Below, in pieces: positions 24,061 to 35,109 of a stretch of 64,000 nucleotides of DNA. The stretch lies in assembly GCA_964036665.1 (NCBI GenBank), contig OZ038532.1, positions 16,634,537 to 16,698,536 on the forward strand, in the 5' to 3' direction. The notes under the pieces were generated by a model, which searched no databases, was not told the origin of the DNA, and was given only the letters and a program-made list of their open reading frames with translations. The first letter of the stretch is position 1; each line of letters begins with the position of its first letter. Made by a program: the position numbers and the translations under genes. Origin of the DNA: Gordius sp. MW1 (Eukaryota; Nematomorpha; Gordioida; Gordea; Gordiidae).

Positions 24061-25329
24061 TAAATATATAAAATTATATAAAAAGACATACATTTCAAAT
24101 TAAATTCCTTAACCATCGCGCTAAAAGTACAAAATGATTTGTAACTTATTTTCGTTCGCTTTTTGCCGCGGGCGAACGTCTGCGGTTTCACTATGAACGC
24201 CTCCTATTTACAATTGTTATTTTCGTGCGAATTAATTCGCAATTAAATAGTTCAATGAGGTACCGAATAGAACCCCCTCCAAACATATAATCTTCAACCA
24301 CCATACAATATGTGAATCCAGCAAAGGCGTAAAACAGCCCAACGAAAACCTTCATTATTAAACCGGATAGCACCCTAGCCAGCCCCGCTGACGCAGTTTT
24401 GACAATCGAGGCCTCTCATCTCACTCAAAGAGAAACAGGGAGTCGGGCCGGATGGGCAGGACATCTTAACATCTTTTGGATCGCTGATGAGTTAGCGTGG
24501 CCCAAAGATTGCCTAGCTTAACTCTTTTTCGTCATAAGTGCTATACTTATGTCTTCGTAGACGTTTCTGTTGAGTCTTGGTTTTGGTGAAACCTTTATTC
24601 AAAATACTAAGAGACTACCTTAATAGTACAATTTTTGTATATATATGTGATAGTGGGGTGAGACATTTACATAGTGGTGTGATAGTGGAATGAACGCGTT
24701 ACATAGTGGGGTGATAGTGGAATGGACGCGTTAAAGTAGAATTTGAATATTCTAGTGGAGTCTTATGCTGGCGCTCCGCATGATAGTGGGGTGATACGAG
24801 CAAAAGTAGAGTTTAGTCTATAACATCTAATTTGAATACATAACAGTTGCGACCCCTATCGAGCCAATGCCCCTCAACAAGAGACTGGAGATGGTCGATA
24901 TAGTCTATAATATGACTATACCGATCAACCTACACCTCCACGGATGTCAGAAAAGAGGAGCACGGCCCTCATTAATGTTACCGCCTACCATTTCACAGGT
25001 GAAAAAGCATCCTCAAAACCGTTATATCCACCAAAACTATTAACGCCCATGCATTAAGACGATAGCGGCTAAAGACTTTAACGCATATTGAAGTGCTGGG
25101 ACAAGGCAGGCACATTAATGGAATAAAAAAATCATCGCTTAAATTTATGAGATCAAATTGTGTAGGTAATGACTACAATACAACCTCTCATTTAAACTGT
25201 TTGCAAATTCATGGTCACTTTTGAAAGATTCTCTCGATGATTTAATGTTAAAATAGTTTATTTTTATCATTTGACGTAATTTGTTATATATGTTTTATAA
25301 AAAAACTAAAACATATCATTGATTATGAT
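24061..25329. other. Intergenic stretch between Helitron and hAT copy
   Basis: No conserved coding sequence is recognised. At about 24640-24800 a motif of the form ATAGTGG(G/A)(G/A)TGA recurs five or more times as a degenerate short tandem repeat, with GACGCGTTA spacers. The rest is unrecognised and probably repeat-derived. Confidence 0.5.
24640..24800. repeat. Degenerate short tandem repeat (ATAGTGGGGTGA type)
   Basis: GATAGTGGGGTGA, ACATAGTGGTGTGATAGTGGAATGAACGCG-type phrases (shown in part) repeat with 10-40 base spacing. The repeat looks like a decayed minisatellite. Confidence 0.55.
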
Positions 25330-25337
25330 GTTGATAT

Positions 25338-25745
25338 CAGAGGTCGGATTTGTTAGAATTTTTCTGCCCGAACCCGGCCCGATTTTATAATTAATCTGCC
25401 CGCCCGAACCCTTCTATGTTTCCGCCCGGGAATGCCCGAATTATCCCAACTGCCCGGCCCGAAATGGTGTGTTTTAAATTTTTTAGCACTAATATAGTTA
25501 TATTTTTCAAAAATGTTATCTTAATTTTTGATTTACTTTTAAATGATAACTAGAATTAATAAACATTATGAAATCAATCAAAAAAGTGGGAAAATATATA
25601 CAAAAACATAATACATTATTTTAAAAACAAAATTGAGCCCGAATTGCCCGAATCTTATTATGGTGCCCGCCCGGAAGTTAAAATTGAGGACAGTTGCCCG
25701 GCCCGTGGGGCGGGCGGGCAGCAGGGAGGGCAAATCTGGTCTCTG
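25338..25745. mobile_element. hAT-type non-autonomous element, 408 bp, exact target duplication
   Basis: The ends are CAGAGGTCGGATTTG and, inverted, CAGAGACCAGATTTG. GTTGATAT flanks it on both sides (25330-25337 and 25746-25753), an exact 8-bp duplication. The sub-terminal parts are rich in GCCCG on both sides of an AT-rich middle. It is the sister of the copy at 22526. Confidence 0.93.
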
Positions 25746-25753
25746 GTTGATAT

Positions 25754-26900
25754 TTTACTACCGTAAGAATTTTAGCAAGGCTTCGTGATGTGATGGAATG
25801 AAGGCAATTATGTATCAAAACATAAATAGACTTTAGGCTTGAACTACTTCTAACTGCTGATAGAACTTTTTCGTATGGATTATAAATATACGCTACACTA
25901 ACTTAGTAAAGGTTGACTTTTATTTGTTGGATCACACCGGACACGTTAGTAAAGTAAAGTAAAATAAAAGAAGTTAGGTGTTCACAGTTAGGGCATTATT
26001 AATGAAGAAACATAAATTTTTCAGATTGTTCTAACGTGCGATATAGCTTCTGTATTTTTTTTCTCCAAAAAGAAAAATCAGTATACTGTGTTACTTACTT
26101 TGTTTTGTTCTTGTCAACAGAACTCAACCTTAAGATCATACAACATAAGATTTTTGTGATGGACTACCATTATGGGCCTTAAAGGTAAAGCCTCAAAGGA
26201 TAGGGTCTACGACAACATGGGGAAAGCTGAATGTAACCATTTTAATTGAGTTCAAGAAAAATCCTTCATGTAAGGATATGGCCTATAATGAGTATATGTC
26301 GAGGGAAAAAGAGGTCATACAATGTTTGGTATAAAAGTCAGACGATGTCTTAAGCAGGCTTTTACATAGTCAACGGCTAAAAATTGCGCTGGCAAGTTCC
26401 CAAAATATAAATGAAACATTCATTTCAAGGAGAAAGGAATGTTGATTTACAAAAGAGTGAAGGCACAGGTTTGAAACATAAAGTCAGGAATCGGTTTAAA
26501 GGAAAATCTATCAAATTGAAATTATAAAAAGCACTAAGACTAAACAAGGTACCAATGAACGTTTCAAAGCGTTGAAAAATATGAGGGTCTATATACTCAC
26601 CCGCCTTTGCAACACTGATAAGAGCAAAAGTACCAACGAGTAAACACTCTGAGAAAGGTTATATTGGGGCTTATAACTAGAGACCACCTATCAAACTCAA
26701 AACTTAGAAAAGGTTGATAGAAAGCGACTTATGGTTAAATTAAAAATAACCGAATTAGATATATCATATAAAAAACCAAGGCTTAAGATTGGTCGCCTGG
26801 AAGGGTTAGCGTTTTTTTCCTCCCAAACCCTTCCAGTGTTAGGTGAATTTTTTGGTTCGCGCTTGGCGTTTTTGTAAAAAACACCTAAAGGGTGTTTGGG
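25754..26900. other. Intergenic stretch, no gene recognised
   Basis: Several hundred bases are less AT-rich than the surroundings and read like decayed repeat, but no protein domain, terminal repeat or RNA gene could be supported. Ends with AACACCTAAAGGGTGTT, a small palindrome beside the nested element. Confidence 0.5.
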
Positions 26901-27295
26901 TGATTTGCTCGAGCACGCACACTTAGCTGTTTAAGCGCGCTAGCACAATGACTGCTCGCTGCACTAGGCAGAACAGTAGCATATAAAAATGCTCGAGCAG
27001 CGAGTCGAAACAACAAAATCTGTTCAAGCATTGAGCAGATTGCCCGAACAGATAGCAGATTTAATAGAAGCATATAAGTTAGTAATCTTAAATATTTGCT
27101 CATATTATATATCATAAATAAATTTAGAACTTTGTTCCCCCTAGAGAACTGCACGGGTAACCGGGTTAAAAATTCTGAAATGTCTTCGGGTCGGGTTCGG
27201 GTGTGAAAGGTAAAATATATCAACAAAATAAAATAATATTTTTAAATAGTATTTTAAATAATGTAAAGTGGTAGTTCATAATACATAAATAGATA

Positions 27296-27432
27296 TTGTT
27301 GTATAAAAACGGTGAAAAAGGATTGATAATGTTTTTTCCCCTGAAGATGGACCATAAGTGTTCGAAATATCGCGTTCCATTTCCCTCTATTCACATTATC
27401 AATCCTATTTCACCGTTTTTATACAACAATAT
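27296..27432. mobile_element. Palindromic Penelope-like repeat inside the hAT element
   Basis: ATTGTTGTATAAAAACGGTG at 27295 and its inverse CACCGTTTTTATACAACAAT around 27413-27432 close the structure. Inside, CCTGAAGATGGACC, a loop and TTCGAAATATCGCG give the family's stem-loop before GAAA. The tail ATAAACGGATTGACAATTCA follows. Confidence 0.7.
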
Positions 27433-27679
27433 TCAGATAAACGGATTGACAATTCATGATCATTTACATAAAAAGATGTTCATAAAACAAATAAAGGGAA
27501 GGTTAAAATTATTAAATGGTTCATTTGCAAAACAATATAATTTAAATAAATGTGACCCCATATTGTAGATGCTATCATATTTATACCTCTCTATAATAAA
27601 TCATTCAAATTTATTTAAAATAAATCTGTGGTATCAATTAGTTTCGTAAATCGTACTTTAATTTGTCGATTAAATTTTA

Positions 27680-27822
27680 CACACCGCCATAGGGAGGGGG
27701 GAAATAATGTTTAAAGGAAGGGCAAAATGACCATTTTTTTAATTATAGCCATAATTTAATCAAATTTCTAAGATTTGAGGGGGCAGCCGCCCGTCCCTGC
27801 CACCCCCTGGCTACGCCCATCA
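27680..27822. mobile_element. GGGCGTAGCCAG miniature inside the hAT element
   Basis: The inverse orientation is seen: GGGGGGAAATAATGTTTAAAGG, GGCAAAATGACC and the end CCCCTGGCTACGCCCAT. The left end is eroded. Same family as 8140-8307. Confidence 0.7.
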
Positions 27823-28050
27823 AGCACAGCGTGATTTTTCTTACACTCGCGTTGGATACCAAAAATTGAAACGCGTTCGGGAAGGATTCGGTAAAAAAAT
27901 TTAAACGCTTTCGGGCCGGGTTGAAAATTTTTATAATACTTTCGGGTCGGGTCGAGTTGAAAATTTTAAAAGGCGTTCGGGTCGGGTCGGGCTGAAAATT
28001 TTAAGAGAATATCGGGTCGGGTTGAAAAAAAGTGACTTTGCAGTTCTCTA

Positions 28051-28272
28051 GCCCCCCCCCCCCATTTTTGTCCCGTGTTTGCCTCCCCCCCCCCTTTTCT
28101 CACCCGGGGGGGGGGAGGGGGTGATTTGTCCCTCCCCCCTTTTACTCTCTCACTTACCCAGAGTAGGGGGTAAAAAAGGGGAGGGGGCATCTCATTCCTC
28201 AGCCCCGGGTGAGGAAGAGGGTAAAAAAGAGGGGGGGGGGAACCAACTGGACAAAAAAAGGGGGGGGGGTCA
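28051..28272. repeat. Poly-C / poly-G rich low-complexity block
   Basis: Several runs of 7-11 C or G alternate with short AT stretches, both strands represented. Long open frames across it are compositional artefacts. Poly-G runs could form quadruplexes; no function is evident. Confidence 0.8.
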
Positions 28273-28509
28273 AAGCTCTTATTTTATTTATGATATAAAA
28301 TATCAGCAAATATTTAAAGTTACTAACAGGTAGTAATTATATCTGCTATCTGCTCGAGTTTCTGTACAATGCTTGAACAGATTTTGCTGTATCGACTCGC
28401 TGCGCGATCATTTTTATATGCTACTGTTCAGCCTAGTGCACCGAATAGCGAGCACCCATTGTGCTAACGCACATATTAAACAGCTCAGTGCGCCTGCTCG
28501 CGTTTGGAG

Positions 28510-30208
28510 TTGAAGCAAGTTAGCAATTTAACAAGTATAGTTTTTAGCAACTTTGACAGCAAATATTTCAAAAACTTGACGTATAGGAAAAAAATCAAAG
28601 ATATATTTGAGTTCACTGGACTCTATCAAAATCTGCAAGCACTTTGCCTGACCGTGTAATCAAAACATTACTTCAGATTGACCAAAAATATAACCCTTTA
28701 TATAATTCAAGAAATTTTCTTTATTCCTCAAACTAATGGTTGTCTCTAAAAATCCTTTCCATGGTGGGCCTTAATGAGTGATTTAAGCGCCATAATATTT
28801 GTCGATATATTCCCGATTTGATAACAATTTTTATTTTTTAATAAGTAAATATTAAAAAACGAGCGAGGTTTGTAATTTCAAAGAATAAATTCTGTTGATT
28901 ATTATATCCATTATACATATAAACATTTCGTAAAATTAATGCTTTACCGTCATTTGCAAATACTATCCTGCCAAATCAATTCTGATTTCTGGATATTTGT
29001 AATAAAATTATAATGATTTTTAACATAAGTTTTTCTATTTTGTAAACATTTTTAATTTCCTTTTTGGTAATTAATATTAGCTTAACAACTAATTAATAAG
29101 ATAACACCTAGGAAATGAAATGCAGTAAATGTCATTTAACCCTCGAGAGTATTTCTGAAAATCCCAAACGCGAGAGCATTCTTGGGGTATAACTTTACCC
29201 CACTTTTTAACTTCTTATAACTTTCTGAGTATTCTTTTAAAACCTTTCAAATTTTAAACCTGTGTTTATAAAGGTCTTAAGATTGATGGTATAAATTTTG
29301 ATATGAATCAAATCAACATTACAAAACTTATGTACTATTTTCTGGACCCCCATTTTTATTTTGGTTATTTTAGAGCTTTTTAATTTTACCTCTTGACATC
29401 CTATACCTTAAAATAAATCAAAATAAACGTGATTTTTTTTAAAAGAATGTTTAAAATGTATTAAAAACACAAATTGTAAAAGATATCATCATACAAAAAA
29501 AATACATACATTATTTTTTCAAACACAAAGAAACTTACGTAAGAGCATTCGTGGGGTAAACAGAACCCCACGAGCCAAAAAAGCTTCTATGTTTTAAAAA
29601 ATATTAAGCCAAAACCGATGAAATTTTTACCCAACCTAGTTCTGATATAAAGCTACTGAAATGGCCAAATTCATTAGACTTAAATTGCGTTTTATATTTT
29701 AATTTATAATTTGCGTGGGGTTTCAAAAAACCCCACGAATACTCTCGCGGAAGTAAAATCAATTTATTATTTTTTACTAATGAAGGCATTTTAATTCTTA
29801 AGTTGTTTTTGGGTAATTACAATTTACTTACTTTTGTTAGCATTCGTTTGTTATAATTTTTATAATTAACTCAAGATTTTGGTTAATTAAATTGTTCTTT
29901 ACACTAAAATGCCATCAAAAGCTTGTTGTATGTTAATTGGGTTTTATTTCAATTTAAAATATGGTTAAATAGCTTTTGACAATAGTGTTCCGTTGTAATA
30001 CTATAACATTGACAACGAATTATAAACTTAGCCATTGATACCTTTACAGCAAATGGCTCTGGGTCCCATTATAAAAAATCGCTAAGTCCATTGTTATCGC
30101 TAATGAAAAATTTTAAAAGCCCGTTTTAAACATCTTTTATAACTTTTATGAGCAAATAATAATAACAATAATTATAAATAACAGTTACAACCGAAATGTC
30201 GAGCTTGT
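28510..30208. other. Intergenic stretch with a possible decayed DNA transposon
   Basis: AT-rich. At 29140-29775 the phrase CGAGAG(T/C)ATT recurs in direct (29145, 29172) and inverted form near the right (ACTCTCGCGG at 29745), each close to TGGGGT/ACCCCA. This suggests an old element with inverted ends; the left edge TTAACCCTCGAGAG is reminiscent of piggyBac. No transposase is recognisable. The rest holds nothing that can be supported. Confidence 0.4.
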
Positions 30209-33200
30209 TTAAAAAGTGTGAGACAAAATCATCCAAGCTATAACAAAATAAAACAAAAATATAGGATATAGACATAGGCCCTTTTTCTTTGGTGGCTGTG
30301 TATCGGCAAGAAAAGCAACGGATGCTAAAAAATAAAAAATTGAATTAAAAATTTCTAAAAATAGGCTAGTTAAAAAGTTAATATTATGTTTAACAATGGA
30401 TATACCGAAACATGACCATCCAAAGCCAATCAAAACTATGAAAAAACGGGCCACAAACCATAAAGTGCTCGTGGAGTTAATGAGCAAGACTATTTGGCAT
30501 ACGAGTAAGGCTACTGCCATAGGCAATAAGCAGTAACCGAGCACACACAAAGATTGAAAAAACGACCTATTAAATTAAAATACATTTTTAATATATATTG
30601 ATTCTATAAAACACATGTACTAATTAAAATAGTCCAATTGAAAGGTTATTATATAAATGATGTTCAATTAAAACAGATAAATGGTTAAAGGAACAATATA
30701 GAGCCATCTTAGTAATAATGCTAAAAAGTAAGAAATATCCAATTTTGTCAACTTTGATCTAAAAATTCATTATTATTTGTGTCGAGTAAATTTCCTGAAA
30801 GTCACTTAACCATTAATAAAATGAAAATTTTATCTCATCAAATTGTTTTCATGAAAATTAAAACCATTAAAAATTTGCTCCTATAAAATAGTGAAGGTTA
30901 AAAATGTTACCAATTGACTTTAATAAACAAAACGATTTTTCTAATTATTGAAGTCCTAATTAAATTACGGCATCATAAAGGAACAATTAGAGAGCGAATA
31001 GCATGTATAAAGAAAAAATATATGGTACGCCTACAAAAAACGAAATGGAATGGTATCAAAGTCCTAGAGTTAGAAGAATAAACGCTATTTTACAGTAGGT
31101 AAACCGAAAACTACGTCGATATCTTGTTAAGCGAATTCAAGGAGAAGGTGTGGAAGTTAAAAGATATTTAGAAAAGTTATTACGAACGAATAAAAAATGA
31201 AAGCTTGGCAAATTAGCTGTAGGGAAAAGGAAAAGGGCATTTTCTTCGAATAATTGGAAAATAAAGATACAAGAAATATAATGAAGAGACCTCAACGGCA
31301 CATGAGAAAAAGACGTCACAATTTCGAATAAATCGTGGAGATCATGTTTATGGTCTAAATCTAGTCTGAGTCTAAAGAAAAGCGATAAAAGACCTTTTAC
31401 ATGTGGTTTAAGCAAATTACTAGGCGATAGAAAACTCCAGGAGTGATAAGGTTATTTATCAAATTGACTAGCTGCTTATAAAGCTAATGATTCATAAAGG
31501 AATTGCGACTGCGAAGTATAACATGAAGAGGAAAACGCCAAATAACCCGTTCACTTTTTGTGATTTTTGAAAGAAAAATATTGATGGAAAGAAGAAATGC
31601 TAAAAGAAACGTCGAGAGGTGATAAATACCAAAAATCAGAAAAGGTGGAACTTTAGATTTTCGGGTGGGCACCATTACTTAATATTTTTAATGATTCGGG
31701 CATGGACGAGTGGACACTTAGAAGGATTTAGGCAGGCAATCTAGTTATAGATCGGACCGAGAGGGGTAAGACAACGAAGCAGTCAGAACCATGCCCATCC
31801 TCTTTATGTAAGCAATATTTCGATAAAACCATGAGAAAAGCCAAAGTATTTGAAGAGGCCAAAAAGTGGTGTAAAGAAGGAGGTTGCGTAAAGGAGATTA
31901 AGTCAAGGATTCAAAAGTAATGGTTCAAATGGCTAAGTATTACAGAGCCATGTGCAACAAGAGGATGCCAACAAGGTTAAAAAGCAACGCTTACAAATCT
32001 CGCAACAGCGATTACCTCTCATTAGGCATTGGGGAGATGAGAAAGATATGCTAGAGCCAGGGGTAGCTTGATCATATGACAAATGACTGTGTTATATCAA
32101 AATAGGTCCAATGGTGAATGTGATATAAAAATTTGGATTAAGGTGGTATGGACATATGCTAAGAAATGTAAATGTTTTTACTGAAAAGTAATCAGGAGGT
32201 GCCGGGAAAGAAAACTATCTCATATTAGGTGAAATAAGGGGACAAAGTTATGGTGAATAAAAAGAAAGTTCCAGGCATGACCCTTACACAATTACAATGG
32301 AAGAAACCAAATAAAACAAACCTCACAACTGTGAGTCTAAATACATAAATGATATTAAAATGCTTATTATACACATTATTCTCAGGAATAATAAGCAATT
32401 ATATTGAAAAATCTCAGTTGGTCTATTTGTATAAAAAATAATATTATAAAGGATATACAATAATGACAATCTTGAATTACAATGTTCCACCAAGTAGCTT
32501 TGAATTAAGAGTTACTACAACAGAGCCTGCCCATGTTAAAACAAAAACTTCTGCAAATTGTGGTCCACGGCCATTAGGTTGCAATTTTGCTGGTGTATGC
32601 TCATCATAAGGTGTGTTGTCATGTTGAAGTATTCTAAAATAATGTTAAATACACTAAAAAATGGGTATGAAATCTATTCTTGAACAAAAAGGCTATAGAC
32701 ATAATCATATAAAAACATATAATATGGGAGAATTGCAAAGGTGTAAGTTGATTTTTAGGAGCCTAATAATATACAAAACATGGTATTGAGCAAAGTGGCA
32801 TATGATAAGCTTAAATTGCTAATTTATAATTCAATCCATAGACCAACAGATTGTATATATTAGGATTATTTAACAAGTTATACATAATTTGTTGCTTATT
32901 AAGCTGATGGATGATATGTTGGTTAATAAGAGATATTTCATAACTATAAAATTGCATAAATGATAAAACATATTATCTATTACTGATATAGGGATGGCAA
33001 AACAAATGATATAAGAGTTACAATTCAGTGCAGTGGGTAAAAAGTTACAAATATAATAAAAATTAGTTTTACACAAAATATTTATTAATCCTATATATAA
33101 AATTAAGTATTTAAAATAAGCATGCTCTTGAATATCAATTTAAAAATGTCTCCTTAATTATTCCATGATCTTAAAGTCAGGAAACTAATTTAACTTACAA

Positions 33201-33503
33201 AGAAAGGAACACACAAAGCATAAGAGGCCCCCATAGATCCCCTAGATATTAAATTAGATTATGATACATTTTAGTTACATTCTTTCAATAGACTTTGGCT
33301 TTTTCTAGGAATAAATACATGGTAACATTTTGTTCCAATCGCTTTAAGATCCCTAACCTTAGAAAATTGTCAATTTTTTATTATATGTTCAATATTTATA
33401 AATGACTTACTATAGTTGTTATGACTGGCTCATTTATTGTATCATATTCAAGTTTTGATAATGAATATGGACTCTGAATATCGCCAGAAAGCTCCTCCAC
33501 AGG
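30209..33503 (-). CDS. YIPF6: Yip1 domain family member 6 (Golgi/ER membrane protein), first exon missing
   Basis: Six exons on the minus strand join in frame: 33503-33411, 33357-33279, 33241-33199, 32633-32481, 30566-30406 and 30324-30209. They code 214 residues of a protein that is 236 long in human. Conserved blocks are YDTINEPVITTIVRDLKAIG, the junction-spanning EWDLWGPLMLCVFLSL, GRGPQFAEVFVLTWAGSV, TLNSKLLGG, SLCVLGYCLLPMAVA and ADTQPPKKKGLCLYPIFLF. YIPF proteins are five-pass membrane proteins that bind Rab GTPases in ER-Golgi traffic. The exon with the initiator Met is not identified upstream of 33503. The intron 30405-30325 is 81 nt, a multiple of three and free of stops, so the last two exons look like one. 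Another intron is 37 nt. LINE remains lie in the 1.9-kb intron. Confidence 0.95.
30325..30405 (-). other. In-frame 81-nt intron of YIPF6
   Basis: On the minus strand the donor GTATATCC follows TGTTTCG and the acceptor TTTTTTAG precedes CATCCGTTGC. Removing it restores the family sequence WSCFASVAFLAD. It has no stop and length 27 codons, so retention would keep the frame and insert a mostly hydrophobic stretch between membrane segments. Confidence 0.85.
30990..32295 (+). mobile_element. Degenerate LINE with endonuclease and C-terminal pieces, inside a YIPF6 intron
   Basis: About 31020-31200 translates in pieces to LQKTKWNGIKVLELEE and FKEKVWKLK, recognisable as the start of the endonuclease of LINEs whose family consensus reads QETKW...K..EL. 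About 31890-32170 gives KSRIQK, then RLRWYGHMLRNVNV, the post-polymerase segment typical of the same group. The middle with the polymerase is deleted or unrecognisable, and stops are frequent. It lies opposite to the gene. Confidence 0.65.
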
Positions 33504-35100
33504 CTAAAAAAATATATAAAACAAATTAGCTGGCTTACTGAATCACCAACCATTATTGGTTAAATAAGGTACAAAATTTTAGGTGTACAAATGGTAGTCA
33601 TTTAACGTATTTTTTGATCGTTTTGTCTATTCATTGACTATAGTGATCTAAATGTATATTTTATGATAAGGCTTAGAATACAGTTTAAAGTGAGGATTAC
33701 GGGTTAGAGCTAAAATCATTTAGGTAAATACGGCTTAGAGCCTCGGATACACTTTTATAAAATAGCATTCAGTGCTATAAAGAAGTTCGGCAAAATTCAA
33801 TTCAACACTCTAGCCCCTTCCATTTTATTCTTACTCACCCTTTAATAATTTATAGAAGTTGGTTTAATGATCAATTTAGGTAATAATTTGGGGTCAGTTT
33901 AGGGGTGACTGTTAAGGTAAAAATCCGTATTAGGAATTGTTTGAAAGTTTGTGTAAAACCATATCTAATCAATACAAGATGTCTTAAAGGAGTAAAATTG
34001 TGGCACCAAGCTTGTTTGCTCAGCTCACAAAATTACGATCTCACAAATCTAGTATGCTTACATGTAAGACATTGGCGTAGGCAAGATTGCCTAAAGTGGA
34101 GGGGTTTCAATTTTTTATAAATAATATTATTAACCAAATAATTTTAAGATTAAATATATATTAGTGGCGTGGACAGGAGTGCCCAAAGGGGGTGGGGAGT
34201 TAATTTTGTATCATTGATTAAACAAAAATTTATTAAAATTATATACATTCAATATGTAAGAAAAGTTTCTAAATGAAAATTCATTAATACCATTTTCAGT
34301 ACTATGTTCCTAATTGGAAAAAGCATTAAGAGATAAATTATTTAAAAGTTGGGATCTAATTTCGCCTGTGGATTTATTCCATGGGCCAATGTGTAATGAG
34401 CTCTTTTCAATTTTTCTGAATAAGCCATTTAGGATCAGTGTTTGTACTAGATATATGCGCCGGCCTTATAAGATTAATTGGCCCACCAATACAAACAATT
34501 AAATAATCCGAGCAGAACAGGTCTCGTAGCCAGGGCCGTTAAAATTAAAAAAAGGTCCGAGGCCGGCCCATTAATAAATGGCATACACTTCCCGTAAAGG
34601 ATGAAACATTTAAAAAAAGTTTCGAGTTTTAATGGGTTGTGTCAAAAATTTTAATTACTTTTATTGATTAAAAATTTTTGCATGTAAGGGCAGACAGGAT
34701 AGTTTTACAAATTTAATAATTTTTTTTAGAAATCTGCCCATATTATAGAAACTGTTATTCTTATTAATTGGTAATTAACTTTAACAATTTCGTAACGTAT
34801 ACAAGCGTAAAAATAGCATGTTTTTTTATTAAATTTTATTTTAAGTTATTACATCATAAAACCAGCTGTAAACTATAAAAACCTAATATACATAGTAATT
34901 AGTGAGCAAGCCTTATTAATAATATGCTCATAAAGATTTAAATTAAAAACGGTTCGCTATTTAATTTTTTTTAATTGTCTTTATTAAATTATAACTAAAA
35001 AACTAGGGGAAAAATCTATATAGTATAATAAAAAAATTTAAAGTCGGGACATGTCGAAATCTCTCGTCGGGACGAGACAAGACCTAAATCGATACTAGAC
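33504..35100. other. Region upstream of YIPF6
   Basis: It must contain the first exon of YIPF6 and its promoter, but neither could be fixed. Short pieces resembling GGCGT(A/G)G miniatures occur near 34070 and 34165, and a GGCCGGCCC-type inverted pair near 34450-34580 looks like another hAT fragment. Nothing else is supported. Confidence 0.5.
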
Positions 35101-35109
35101 GAGATCAAG

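Larger units (their letters stand above)
27142..28050. mobile_element. hAT-type element, 909 bp, second layer of the nest
   Basis: The ends are TAGAGAACTGCA and the exact inverse TGCAGTTCTCTA. The flanks GTTCCCCC and GCCCCCCC agree at 6 of 8. Sub-terminal arrays of GGGTCGGG-type repeats are present on both sides (TTCGGGTCGGGTTCGGG at 27186; several at 27900-28020). It has taken up a palindrome (27296-27432) and a GGGCGTAGCCAG miniature (27680-27822). Confidence 0.75.
26908..28503. mobile_element. Outer element of a nest, with inverted ends of about 210-230 bp
   Basis: The left segment (about 26908-27120: AGCTGTTTAAGCGCGCTAGC, GAACAGTAGCATATAAAAAT, TCTGTTCAAGCATTG) is repeated inverted at about 28283-28503 with moderate divergence. 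Between them lies the complete hAT-type element 27142-28050, which itself contains two smaller repeats. The outer pair is therefore the oldest layer. Exact ends and target duplication are not resolved, and no coding sequence is left. Confidence 0.7.

Noticed and set aside
24191-24373. Minus-strand frame of 60 codons with hydrophobic runs, transporter-like at first sight
   Set aside because: No alignable family motif, no flanking exons and no continuation in neighbouring sequence.
28079-28333. Open frames rich in Pro/Gly on both strands
   Set aside because: Produced by C and G homopolymer runs; no start context or conserved residues.
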